DNA from: Chryseobacterium scophthalmum
GTDB taxonomy: Bacteria > Bacteroidota > Bacteroidia > Flavobacteriales > Weeksellaceae
Direction of reading: 5' to 3'
Assembly (NCBI RefSeq): GCF_900143185.1
Contig: NZ_FSRQ01000002.1
Location: 186,001 to 250,000, forward strand
Length of the DNA stretch: 64,000 nucleotides
Shown here: in pieces, positions 43,292 through 49,991 of the stretch
Position numbering within the stretch: the stretch's first letter is position 1
Layout: every line of letters begins with the position of its first letter
Translations under genes and position numbers: made by a program
Notes under the pieces: model-generated
The model's input: only the letters and a program-made list of their open reading frames with translations
What the model was told of the DNA's origin: nothing
Databases searched by the model: none

Positions 43292-44257
43292 ATGTCAGTA
43301 GTAGATTTGTCAAAAGAGGTTGCATTAGGTATCGATATCGGTGGAACCAATACTAAGTTTGGTCTTGTAAATCACAGAGGTCAGATTTTAACCAAAGGTT
43401 CTTTGCCAACCGATCAATACAGCACGCCTGAAGCATTTGTAGATGCTCTTCACGAGCAGATTCAGCCATTGATTGATGAACATTGCGAAGGTGGAATTGA
43501 AGGTATCGGTGTAGGAGCTCCCAACGCAAACTACTACAGAGGAACAATAGAACTCGCTCCCAATCTTCCTTGGAAAGGGATCATCAATTTTGCAGACTTA
43601 ATGACTGCTAAATTCAACAGTCCTTGTAAAATGACCAACGATGCCAATGCAGCAGCTTTAGGTGAAATGATGTACGGTGCAGCAAGAGGAATGAAAGATT
43701 TTATCATGATTACTTTGGGAACCGGCGTAGGAAGCGGAATTGTTTCTGGCGGAAATTTAATTTACGGTCACGACGGTTTTGCCGGAGAATTGGGCCACAC
43801 GATTGTAAAACCAGGCGGTAGAAAACATTGGAGTACCGGTTCTGAAGGAAGCTTAGAAGCTTATGCTTCGGCGACAGGTATTGCCATTACTGCAAAAAAA
43901 ATGAGAGCAGAATTCCCGGATTCTATGCTTAATCAATATCCGGAAGAAGCAATTAATTCTAAAACTGTACACGAATGTGCATTAAAAGAAGATCCCGTTG
44001 CGGTTGAGGTTTTCAGATATACCGGTCAGAAATTAGGTGAGGCATTAGCTAATTTTGTTATGTTTTCTTCACCGGAAGCTATTTTATTATTCGGAGGAGT
44101 AATTAAAGCCGGGGATTTTATTTTAAAACCTGCCAAACTTCATATGGAAAGAAACCTTCTTCCTATTTTCAGAAGCAAAGTAAGATTGGTTTTCAGTGAA
44201 CTGGATGAAGCAGATGCAGCTATTCTTGGCGCAAGTGCTTTGGTTTGGGAAAAATAA
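43292..44257 (+). CDS. ROK-family sugar kinase (glucokinase-like)
   Basis: A 321-aa cytosolic kinase of the ROK family, probably phosphorylating glucose or a related hexose with ATP. The phosphate loop is LGIDIGGTNTKFG (about 11-23), the catalytic aspartate is in MTNDANAAALGE, the adenosine loop is TLGTGVGSGIVSGG, and GFAGELGHT is the sugar-binding segment. The usual ROK zinc motif with three cysteines is missing: the corresponding stretch reads GRKHWSTGSEGSLEAY. It is a single gene with its own terminator. Substrate is inferred from family, and a transcriptional role is excluded because there is no helix-turn-helix domain. Confidence 0.88.
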   Translation: MSVVDLSKEVALGIDIGGTNTKFGLVNHRGQILTKGSLPTDQYSTPEAFVDALHEQIQPLIDEHCEGGIEGIGVGAPNANYYRGTIELAPNLPWKGIINFADLMTAKFNSPCKMTNDANAAALGEMMYGAARGMKDFIMITLGTGVGSGIVSGGNLIYGHDGFAGELGHTIVKPGGRKHWSTGSEGSLEAYASATGIAITAKKMRAEFPDSMLNQYPEEAINSKTVHECALKEDPVAVEVFRYTGQKLGEALANFVMFSSPEAILLFGGVIKAGDFILKPAKLHMERNLLPIFRSKVRLVFSELDEADAAILGASALVWEK

Positions 44258-44280
44258 TCTGAATTAAATTTAAAATATTG

Positions 44281-44307
44281 AGCATCCTTTTTAGGGTGCT
44301 TTTTTTG
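44281..44307 (+). terminator. Terminator of the ROK kinase gene
   Basis: AGCATCCT and AGGGTGCT, an 8-bp stem with one wobble pair, loop TTTT and a seven-T tail. Confidence 0.8.
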
Positions 44308-44367
44308 TTTTATTTCCCACAAATTACACTGTTTTTTACAGATTTTTTATTATTCTGAAAAATATTT

Positions 44368-44429
44368 TTTGCCACGAATTCACGAATGTTTTTTATATCT
44401 ACTTAAAATATTCGTGCATTCGTGGCAAA
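44368..44429. repeat. Intergenic inverted repeat with CACGAAT words
   Basis: The 354-nt gap between the ROK and msrA genes holds a long hairpin with 20-bp arms (44368-44387 and 44410-44429; 19 of 20 positions pair) and a 22-nt loop. Each arm contains GCCACGAAT and CACGAAT, a word common in intergenic repeats of Bacteroidota. It is too far from either gene to be a simple terminator. The rest of the gap is AT-rich, without a gene or clear promoter. Confidence 0.65.
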
Positions 44430-44611
44430 TAGATTTGTTGATTTTTCTTGACTTAAACATTCTAATAATTTGTGAAATCTATTGTTATCATTTATTCTTA
44501 AAGGCTAAAATCTTATTTAAATGAGAAACTTTTTCATAATTTTGATTTCGTTTTTCAAAGCTTATAAAAGTTTTAAAAGAAGAATATTTAAACAAAACAA
44601 TCAATTTAAAA

Positions 44612-45172
44612 ATGGATAAAAATAATTTTCAGCAGATCACTTTTGGTGGCGGATGTTTTTGGTGTGTAGAAAGCTGTTTTAATATATTGAAAGGAGTAGA
44701 ATCTGCAATTTCAGGGTATTCCGGAGGTCATAAAGATAATCCGACCTACGAGGAAGTTTGCACAGGTGAAACCGGTCATGCTGAAGTGGTAGAAATTACC
44801 TATGATCCTGCAATTATTTCTTATGAGCAATTAATGGATGTATTTTTCTTCCTTCACAACCCTACTCAACTAAACAGACAGGGAAATGACATCGGAACTC
44901 AATATCGTTCTGTCATTTATTATAAAGACGAAGCTGAAAAAGCAAAAGCTGAAGAAGCCATCAAAGCGTCACAAGAATCAGGAAGATGGTCTGGAACTTA
45001 TGTGACAGAATTATCACCATTTGAAAAATTCTGGCCAGCTGAACAATACCATCAAGGATATTATAATGAAAACCCGACACAGCCTTATTGCAGCGCAGTT
45101 GTAGGACCAAAAATTCAGAAGTTCAAAAAATATTTTGGAGAGTTGGGAATGCTGGAAACAGATTCACAGTAA
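44612..45172 (+). CDS. msrA: Peptide-methionine (S)-S-oxide reductase MsrA
   Basis: A 186-aa enzyme that reduces methionine S-sulfoxide in proteins. The active-site motif GGGCFWC is at residues 12-18, with C15 as the nucleophile. GYSGGHKDNPTYEEVCTGETGHAEVVEI and QYHQGYYNENPTQPYC are the other conserved blocks, the latter holding C-terminal resolving-type cysteine. No signal peptide, so cytosolic. There is no fused MsrB domain. It is a single gene ending at a hairpin. Confidence 0.95.
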   Translation: MDKNNFQQITFGGGCFWCVESCFNILKGVESAISGYSGGHKDNPTYEEVCTGETGHAEVVEITYDPAIISYEQLMDVFFFLHNPTQLNRQGNDIGTQYRSVIYYKDEAEKAKAEEAIKASQESGRWSGTYVTELSPFEKFWPAEQYHQGYYNENPTQPYCSAVVGPKIQKFKKYFGELGMLETDSQ

Positions 45173-45180
45173 AAATATAG

Positions 45181-45207
45181 AAGCGGAGATTTTTCTTCGC
45201 TTTTTTT
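45181..45207 (+). terminator. msrA terminator
   Basis: AAGCGGAG and CTTCGCTT, an 8-bp stem with one G-U pair on the plus strand and a T tail, 9 nt after msrA. It touches the stop of the convergent gene at 45206. Confidence 0.7.
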
Positions 45208-46036
45208 ATTGCGCTTCTTCCTGAATTCCGCCATATTTATCAATGATATATTCTGTTGCTTTTCTTAATTCTCTTCCATTATTCGGATCAACTCCATCAT
45301 CTGTAAAAAAATCTACTTCACCGTTATATTTCGAATACCAAACCTTCCCATAAGCATTGTCTACCGTTAAAGTATCTTTCCGTTCAATTCTTTTAAAATA
45401 CGTCATCCTTTCATAATCAAAAGGAATTCTATGATTGTAAACCGGGTTTTTATCCTGACAATCTATCGGCTTATATTCACTTTTATCCCAATACATACAA
45501 TGAATTTGTGAATCTAAAATTCCGGCAAAACCCTTTCCCGGAATTTGTGTATTAGGTTTTTTCGAAAAAGCAATACTACCAGTTGTAAGACATATTAAAA
45601 ATGCAATTTCCATAATTCCCATTCCATTTTTCTTCATGAATTCGGGCATCTTGAAATTTTGCTCGTTCGTTATATTGATAATAATATTGGATAACTTCTC
45701 GCTGAGAGATTCTTCATCTTTATCAACACTTATTTTTACCGTTGTCTTATTGGTTTCATTATCTTTTTTTATGAAGGTTCTGGAGAAAGCAGCAAAGTCT
45801 TTATAATCTAAATATTCGCTTAATTTATCAAGCTTTTCAGGTTCAATATCTCTTTCATAATGTCCTAATACATAATCTTCGTAATACCTTACAAAAGTTC
45901 TTTCTGAAATTGTAAAATTTAAATGCTCCTCGAAATACACCCATAAAAAAGATGCTAATCCGTTTTTTGAAGTCTTTCCTGAATCTTCCTTGGCTTTTTT
46001 AAATACCTCATTGATTAATAATTTTCTTTTGGACAT
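45206..46036 (-). CDS. Membrane protein with N-terminal DNA-binding-like domain, unknown function
   Basis: A 276-aa protein that I cannot name. The first 85 residues (KNGLASFLWVYFEEHLNFTISERTFVRYYEDYVLG) form a helical domain that I recognise as recurrent in flavobacterial hypothetical proteins and that looks helix-turn-helix-like. A short linker and one hydrophobic segment (MEIAFLICLTTGSIAF, about 141-156) lead to a C-terminal domain with two cysteines. The layout would suit a membrane-tethered regulator with an outer sensing part. It is divergent from the peptide/kinase genes. A GGTTTCCCGTAA-containing dyad lies 51 nt before its ATG, so it may be co-regulated with them. Confidence 0.6.
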   Translation of the reverse strand: MSKRKLLINEVFKKAKEDSGKTSKNGLASFLWVYFEEHLNFTISERTFVRYYEDYVLGHYERDIEPEKLDKLSEYLDYKDFAAFSRTFIKKDNETNKTTVKISVDKDEESLSEKLSNIIINITNEQNFKMPEFMKKNGMGIMEIAFLICLTTGSIAFSKKPNTQIPGKGFAGILDSQIHCMYWDKSEYKPIDCQDKNPVYNHRIPFDYERMTYFKRIERKDTLTVDNAYGKVWYSKYNGEVDFFTDDGVDPNNGRELRKATEYIIDKYGGIQEEAQ

Positions 46037-46086
46037 AATTAGTTTTTAAAGGCATTACAAATTAAATGATTTTCAATCACATAACA

Positions 46087-46102
46087 TTATGGTTTCCCGT
46101 AA
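46087..46102. promoter_or_regulatory. Dyad TTATGGTTTCCCGTAA, copy 1
   Basis: Inverted repeat with 6-bp arms (one wobble-type mismatch) around TTTC. It lies in the divergent region between the membrane protein at 45.2-46.0 kb and the peptide/kinase genes. 15 of 16 positions equal the copy at 49054-49069. Confidence 0.6.
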
Positions 46103-46118
46103 TATAAATAGACATAAC

Positions 46119-46138
46119 CGATGTCCATCGATGTCCAT
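46119..46138. repeat. Tandem direct repeat CGATGTCCAT
   Basis: Two head-to-tail copies of CGATGTCCAT, 16 nt from the dyad, and partly overlapped by the inverted pair GACAT/ATGTC (46111-46125). A TACTTTG word follows. This could be a second regulator site. Confidence 0.5.
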
Positions 46139-46182
46139 ACTTTGTCTAACACTTGCTTTCTTTTCTACCCCATCTTTGCCTC

Positions 46183-46300
46183 AGAAATCAGTGACAAACT
46201 AACAATTACAAAAACAAAACATTTAATCTGATTTCTAAAATCACCTGATAAAACGGAAGAAAACTCCGGGTTGGGAAGCAGATGTTTCTCTTCCGTTTTT
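46183..46300 (+). ncRNA. Candidate structured leader or small RNA
   Basis: Two stems lie in a stretch without a convincing open frame. AGAAATCAG (46183-46191) pairs with CTGATTTCT (46228-46236). AAAACGGAAGA (46250-46260) pairs perfectly with TCTTCCGTTTT (46289-46299) and is followed by T, like a terminator. The loop of the second holds TTGGGAAG, which can instead pair with CTTCCCAA at 46310-46317. A promoter-like word TACTTTG lies about 45 nt upstream. It could be a small RNA or an attenuator for the peptide gene. Confidence 0.45.
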
Positions 46301-46414
46301 GAAGGTTCACTTCCCAAAAATTTAGAAGCGCTTCGAAATTTAACGTGTACAGCTCGAGATCAAAGTATCTGCGAGAGGAAGAAAAACAATTTCAACTTCA
46401 AAAATTTAAAGGAA

Positions 46415-46618
46415 ATGATCCAATTAATATTAATGCTATTAGGTTTAGCATTCGGAAATAATAATGCAAATACAACAAACACCGATAATAACCAAGACCC
46501 TATAACGGTACAGAACTCAGGAGGAACTACTCCGGGAACTGGATTAGGTGAAGATGGAGGAACAAGTGGAAACACAGGACAGAAACCTCCATTTACAGAC
46601 CCATCAACAAATCCATAA
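46415..46618 (+). CDS. Small candidate exported peptide upstream of the histidine kinase
   Basis: A 67-aa peptide that I do not recognise. I place the start at the ATG at 46415: MIQLILMLLGLAFG is a hydrophobic segment resembling a signal or membrane anchor, although it lacks the usual positive charge. The frame extends upstream to 46271, but that part crosses the leader hairpins and has no sensible composition. The mature part is low-complexity, rich in asparagine, threonine, glycine and proline, with no cysteine. It is followed 13 nt later by a good terminator of its own, then the histidine kinase. By position it may be a signal for, or a target of, that kinase. No experiment or homologue is claimed. 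Confidence 0.55.
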   Translation: MIQLILMLLGLAFGNNNANTTNTDNNQDPITVQNSGGTTPGTGLGEDGGTSGNTGQKPPFTDPSTNP

Positions 46619-46630
46619 TTCAATAAACTG

Positions 46631-46661
46631 AGAGAGTAATTAATTATTACTCTCTTTTTTG
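46631..46661 (+). terminator. Terminator of the small peptide gene
   Basis: AGAGAGTAAT and ATTACTCTCT, a perfect 10-bp stem with loop TAATT and a T-rich tail, 13 nt after the peptide stop and 23 nt before the kinase start. Confidence 0.8.
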
Positions 46662-46683
46662 TAATTTTCGGAAAAAACTAACC

Positions 46684-48324
46684 TTGAAAAAATTCTTATT
46701 ACTTTTATTCACCTTATTGATTTTAATAAATTGTAAGGAAAAAACAGAAAACAATTCTTCTCAAGAAAATAGCAATTTGAATAGAGCTGTAAAGTTTAGA
46801 GATTCTGCAAATGAAGATTCAGCTTACGTTTACTATGTTAGAGCTAAAGAAGAATTACTAAAAAACAACAACAATACTGAAGCTGCCCGAGCAATTGTAA
46901 ATATTGCTATTATAGAATGCAACAAAGGTGATTACCATTCAAGTATTGGTAATTCTATAGAAGCAGAAAAACTTTTAAAGAATAAAAAAGACAGCATCGC
47001 ATTACAAATTGCATCCAGCAATTATAATTCTATCGCAATTGCATCTAAAAATTTAAAAAACTACTCACAAGCAATTGATTATTATAAACTTGCTATAAAA
47101 AAATCTCAGAAAAAGACAGATTCATTAGCTTTTTATAACAATATTGGAGACACCTATTTAGAGCAAAAAAATAATAAACTAGCTAAATCTTACTTTAAAA
47201 TAGCCCTACAAACAAATGACAGTATAGATTATGCTCGTGCGTTAAATAACCTTGCAAAAGCTAATTTTTCAGAAAACCCATTCTATGATGCATATCCTGA
47301 GTTAGAAAAAGCTTTACAAATCAGAATACGACAAAAAGACAATAAAGAAATCACTTCAAGCTTTGCCACTTTAGCCGATTTTTATTTTAAAAAAAATCCT
47401 GCGAAATCTTTATTCTATATAAATAAAATGTATAAAATTGCTCTGAAAAATAAAAATCCCGATGATCAATTAGAAGCTCTAAACAAAATAATACTTTTAG
47501 ATTCTAAAGAATATTCACAAAATTTTAGTAGATATGCTTCACTAAAAGACAGTGTCCAAAATTCGCGCAACAATGATTTTCAACGATTTGGTCTCATAAA
47601 ATTTGATGTTGAAAAACAAAAACGAGCAAATCAGGAGCTAAAAGCAAAAAACTTTCAGCAAATTATAGGAATTGTATTTTTAGTTTTAGCATTAATAGGG
47701 ACATTCATTTGGTATAGAAAAAGAAAACAAAGACTCCTACTAGAATCCGAAAACAAATTAAAAGAACAACAACTTAAAACATCCAAAAAAGTACACGACG
47801 TAGTAGCCAACGGAATTTATCAGGTGATGACAAAAATTGAAAACCAAAATGATTTCAATAAAGAACAGACACTTGACGAACTGGAGTTTGTTTATGAAAA
47901 ATCCAGAGATATTTCCTACGAAAATCCTGATTCTCATGATGAAAAGTTCAATGAAAAAATTTCAAAACTCGTAGCTTCTTTTAAAAATGATGAGATCAAT
48001 ACTTTTACCGTCGGAAATCAGGAAGAAACTTGGGAAAACGTTACAAAATCCACTCAAACGGAGATTTATCAGATTATCCGTGAGCTTTTGGTAAATATGA
48101 AAAAGCATAGTGAAGCCAATAACGTTGTTTTTAAGTTTGAAAAAATAAACAACCTCATCAACATCAACTATGCTGATAACGGAATTGGAATTTCTGATGA
48201 ATTAATTTTTAAAAATGGTTTATCAAATACGGTTTCCCGTATAGAAAACATCAACGGAAAAATTACTTTTGAAACCAAAACCGAAAAAGGATTGAAGGTC
48301 AATATTTCATTTCCAGTTTCTTAA
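46684..48324 (+). CDS. Lipoprotein TPR sensor histidine kinase (HisKA_3/NarX-like)
   Basis: A 546-aa kinase. Translation most likely starts at TTG 46684, because this gives a perfect lipoprotein signal, KKFLLLLFTLLILINC (lipobox C17); no ATG lies nearby. Residues 30-290 are tetratricopeptide-type helical repeats (AIDYYKLAIKKSQKK, AKSYFKIALQTND), probably periplasmic. One membrane helix follows (327-344) and then a cytosolic coiled segment. The phosphoacceptor is H371 in KKVHDVVANG, a diverged HisKA_3 H-box. The ATPase domain shows IIRELLVNMKKHSEA and NYADNGIGISDE. It lies 10 nt before its response regulator. Being anchored by both a lipid and a helix is unusual wording for a kinase but recurrent in Bacteroidota. 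Confidence 0.88.
   Translation: MKKFLLLLFTLLILINCKEKTENNSSQENSNLNRAVKFRDSANEDSAYVYYVRAKEELLKNNNNTEAARAIVNIAIIECNKGDYHSSIGNSIEAEKLLKNKKDSIALQIASSNYNSIAIASKNLKNYSQAIDYYKLAIKKSQKKTDSLAFYNNIGDTYLEQKNNKLAKSYFKIALQTNDSIDYARALNNLAKANFSENPFYDAYPELEKALQIRIRQKDNKEITSSFATLADFYFKKNPAKSLFYINKMYKIALKNKNPDDQLEALNKIILLDSKEYSQNFSRYASLKDSVQNSRNNDFQRFGLIKFDVEKQKRANQELKAKNFQQIIGIVFLVLALIGTFIWYRKRKQRLLLESENKLKEQQLKTSKKVHDVVANGIYQVMTKIENQNDFNKEQTLDELEFVYEKSRDISYENPDSHDEKFNEKISKLVASFKNDEINTFTVGNQEETWENVTKSTQTEIYQIIRELLVNMKKHSEANNVVFKFEKINNLININYADNGIGISDELIFKNGLSNTVSRIENINGKITFETKTEKGLKVNISFPVS
48227..48242. promoter_or_regulatory. Dyad ATACGGTTTCCCGTAT, copy 3 (inside the kinase gene)
   Basis: Perfect 6-bp arms around TTTC, sharing the ACGGTTTCCCGTA core with the site at 49054-49069. 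It lies in the codons for NTVSRI of the ATPase domain, about 100 nt before the response-regulator start. It may be a regulatory site inside the gene or a coding coincidence. Confidence 0.35.
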
Positions 48325-48334
48325 AAAGATAACA

Positions 48335-49000
48335 ATGTTTAAAAAAATTCTAATTTCCGAAGACCACGAAAGCATCAATTTTTCAGTACAGAAAACTTTA
48401 GAGGATCTCAATTTTGATAATTTTGAGTATGTCTATTATTGTGATGACGCATTGGCAAAAGCTCAGAAAGCCATTCGTGAAAAAACACCTTATGATTTAC
48501 TCATCACCGATCTTTATTATGAAGAAGATCATCATCCTCAAAAACTAAAAGACGGCCGTGAATTGATTTCTGCAATCCGACAAGAACAGCCAGATTTAAA
48601 AATTATTGTATTTTCTGCTGAGCACAAATCCGGAATAATCGATTCTCTTTTTAATGATTACGGAATAAACGGTTATGTACGAAAAGCAAGACACGATTCT
48701 AAAGAATTGAAAAAAGCAATTACATCAGTTTATAACAATGAAAATTATCTTTCACTTGATCTTAAGCAAGAGGTAAAAAAACTGAATAATTATGAGTTCA
48801 CAACGTATGATATTACCTTAGTTTCTTTACTTTCTCAAGGCGTTTTACAAAAAAATATTCCGGTATTTCTACAAAACAACAATATAAAACCCAACAGTTT
48901 GAGCAGTATTGAAAAGAAACTCAATACTCTGAAAGAAGAGTTGGGAATAAGCAACAACGAGCAATTGGTTGCCTTCTGCAAAGATTTAGGAATTATATAA
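48335..49000 (+). CDS. Response regulator with diverged LuxR-like output domain
   Basis: A 221-aa regulator. The receiver domain (about 1-125) has the acidic pair at E9-D10, the phosphoacceptor D59 in LLITDLYYEED, the switch serine in VFSAEH, and a conserved lysine in GYVRKAR. The C-terminal part (FTTYDITLVSLLSQGVLQKNIP, then SSIEKKLNTLKEELGISNNEQLVAFC) follows the spacing of a LuxR/NarL helix-turn-helix but is strongly diverged. It is 10 nt from the kinase and ends at a terminator, so the pair forms one unit. The dyads at 46.09 and 49.06 kb are candidate binding sites. Confidence 0.88.
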   Translation: MFKKILISEDHESINFSVQKTLEDLNFDNFEYVYYCDDALAKAQKAIREKTPYDLLITDLYYEEDHHPQKLKDGRELISAIRQEQPDLKIIVFSAEHKSGIIDSLFNDYGINGYVRKARHDSKELKKAITSVYNNENYLSLDLKQEVKKLNNYEFTTYDITLVSLLSQGVLQKNIPVFLQNNNIKPNSLSSIEKKLNTLKEELGISNNEQLVAFCKDLGII

Positions 49001-49021
49001 TTTCTTTTAATTAACTATTCG

Positions 49022-49050
49022 AAACCTTTCAATAATTTGAAAGGTTTTTT
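49022..49050 (+). terminator. Terminator after the response regulator
   Basis: AAACCTTTC and GAAAGGTTT, a 9-bp stem with an 8-nt loop and further T, 21 nt past the stop. Confidence 0.8.
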
Positions 49051-49053
49051 GTT

Positions 49054-49098
49054 TTACGGTTTCCCGTAAGGATTGGTTTTGAAAGGTTTATACTTTTG
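49054..49098 (+). promoter_or_regulatory. Promoter with dyad TTACGGTTTCCCGTAA ahead of the small-gene operon
   Basis: The perfect dyad TTACGG-TTTC-CCGTAA (49054-49069) lies 21 nt before the -7 box TACTTTTG (49091-49098), placing its centre about 43 nt before the expected transcription start. That is where activators bind. The only TTG available for -33 gives a short 15-nt spacer, consistent with a weak promoter that needs activation. Confidence 0.6.
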
Positions 49099-49119
49099 GA
49101 GTATTAAACAAAAACAATC

Positions 49120-49386
49120 ATGGAATATAAAGTAATCCCGTTTGTTGCAACTGCAAAACAACAAAACATAAGTTCAAGTATTATCGCTCAACAATTAGAA
49201 AGTTTAATAAAGGATCAATCTCAATTAGGTTGGAAATATTTGAGACTGGAAAGTGTTTCAACTTACATTCAACCAGTAGAAGGTTGTTTTGGAATCGGTC
49301 AGCAAAAACCCGGATATATGACATCCTATCAAGTAGCTGTTTTTACAAAAGAAACAAATGAAATATCTTCTACTATTAATCATTAA
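49120..49386 (+). CDS. DUF4177-like small protein
   Basis: An 88-aa cytosolic protein. MEYKVIPFVATAK, then LESLIKDQSQLGWKYLRLESVSTYIQP and GYMTSYQVAVFTKE match the pattern of the DUF4177 family (a short alpha/beta protein with a conserved GWxxxxLESV). Function unknown. First gene of an operon behind the dyad-bearing promoter. Its 3' end overlaps the next gene by 29 nt in another frame, which suggests translational coupling. Confidence 0.75.
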   Translation: MEYKVIPFVATAKQQNISSSIIAQQLESLIKDQSQLGWKYLRLESVSTYIQPVEGCFGIGQQKPGYMTSYQVAVFTKETNEISSTINH

Positions 49387-49642
49387 ATCTTATTGGTTTA
49401 TAATTCCTGCTTCAAAAAGAAGAAAGTGCATTTTCAGAAAGAGTTGTTCAAAACATGTTTATGAAGAAACAATAAGTAAAGGAATTATTTCAGGATTAAA
49501 AGCTCTTAAATATAGGTTTGAAAATTGTAGATCAGGAGCTCAAATTTTTGAAAACCCAATAACAGGAAAACTTCAAATCATTTTACTAAATAATCAAATT
49601 CTTGATGAAAAAGAAATTTCAGAAAGATTTATAAAAAAATAA
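49358..49642 (+). CDS. YidD-like membrane protein insertion factor (diverged)
   Basis: A 94-aa protein with a hydrophobic N-terminus (YLLLLIIKSYWFIIPASKRRK). It carries a motif like that of the YidD/haemolysin-like family: KCIFRKSCSKHVYEETISKGIISGLKALKYRFENCRSG, including the three conserved cysteines and the ISGL helix. YidD helps YidC insert membrane proteins and normally sits next to rnpA. Here it is in an accessory operon and the typical YYPSCS wording is altered to RKSCSK, so it may be a paralogue with another role. It starts inside the preceding gene. Confidence 0.65.
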   Translation: MKYLLLLIIKSYWFIIPASKRRKCIFRKSCSKHVYEETISKGIISGLKALKYRFENCRSGAQIFENPITGKLQIILLNNQILDEKEISERFIKK

Positions 49643-49647
49643 CAATT

Positions 49648-49980
49648 ATGGGAAAATTTACGATCAGCAAAAGAAAAAATGATGAATATCAATTTAATCT
49701 GAAAGCCGGAAACGGAGAAATCATTTTAACCAGCGAAGGTTACACTACAAAAGCAAACTGCCACAAAGGAATTGAATCTGTAAGAATCAATTCACAGGAT
49801 GATTCAAGATACGACAGAAGAGTTGCTGTAAACGTAAAAGATTACTTCGTATTGAAAGCAAGAAACGGTGAAATCATTGGAAAAAGCCAGTATTACAGTT
49901 CAAAATCGAGCATGGAAATCGGAATTGATTCTGTAAAAACCAATGCTCCAACCGCTGAAATCGTTGATGAAACTTTTTAA
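49648..49980 (+). CDS. YegP/DUF1508 family protein with two repeats
   Basis: A 110-aa protein made of two copies of the DUF1508 unit: QFNLKAGNGEIILTSEGYTTKANCHKGIESVRIN (about 14-47) and YFVLKARNGEIIGKSQYYSSKSSMEIGIDSVKTN (about 66-99). Proteins of this type (YegP) are small, stable and frequently stress-induced; molecular function is not settled. It starts 5 nt after the YidD-like gene and ends 11 nt before the nuclease-like gene, so it is inside one operon. Confidence 0.88.
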   Translation: MGKFTISKRKNDEYQFNLKAGNGEIILTSEGYTTKANCHKGIESVRINSQDDSRYDRRVAVNVKDYFVLKARNGEIIGKSQYYSSKSSMEIGIDSVKTNAPTAEIVDETF

Positions 49981-49991
49981 AAAACACCATT

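Noticed and set aside
46271..46414. N-terminal extension of the small peptide frame
   Set aside because: This part crosses the leader hairpins, has no plausible signal, and the ATG at 46415 begins a clean hydrophobic segment.
46360..46623. 87-aa minus-strand frame opposite the small peptide
   Set aside because: No promoter or terminator fits that strand, while the plus-strand peptide gene has a private terminator. Treated as a shadow.
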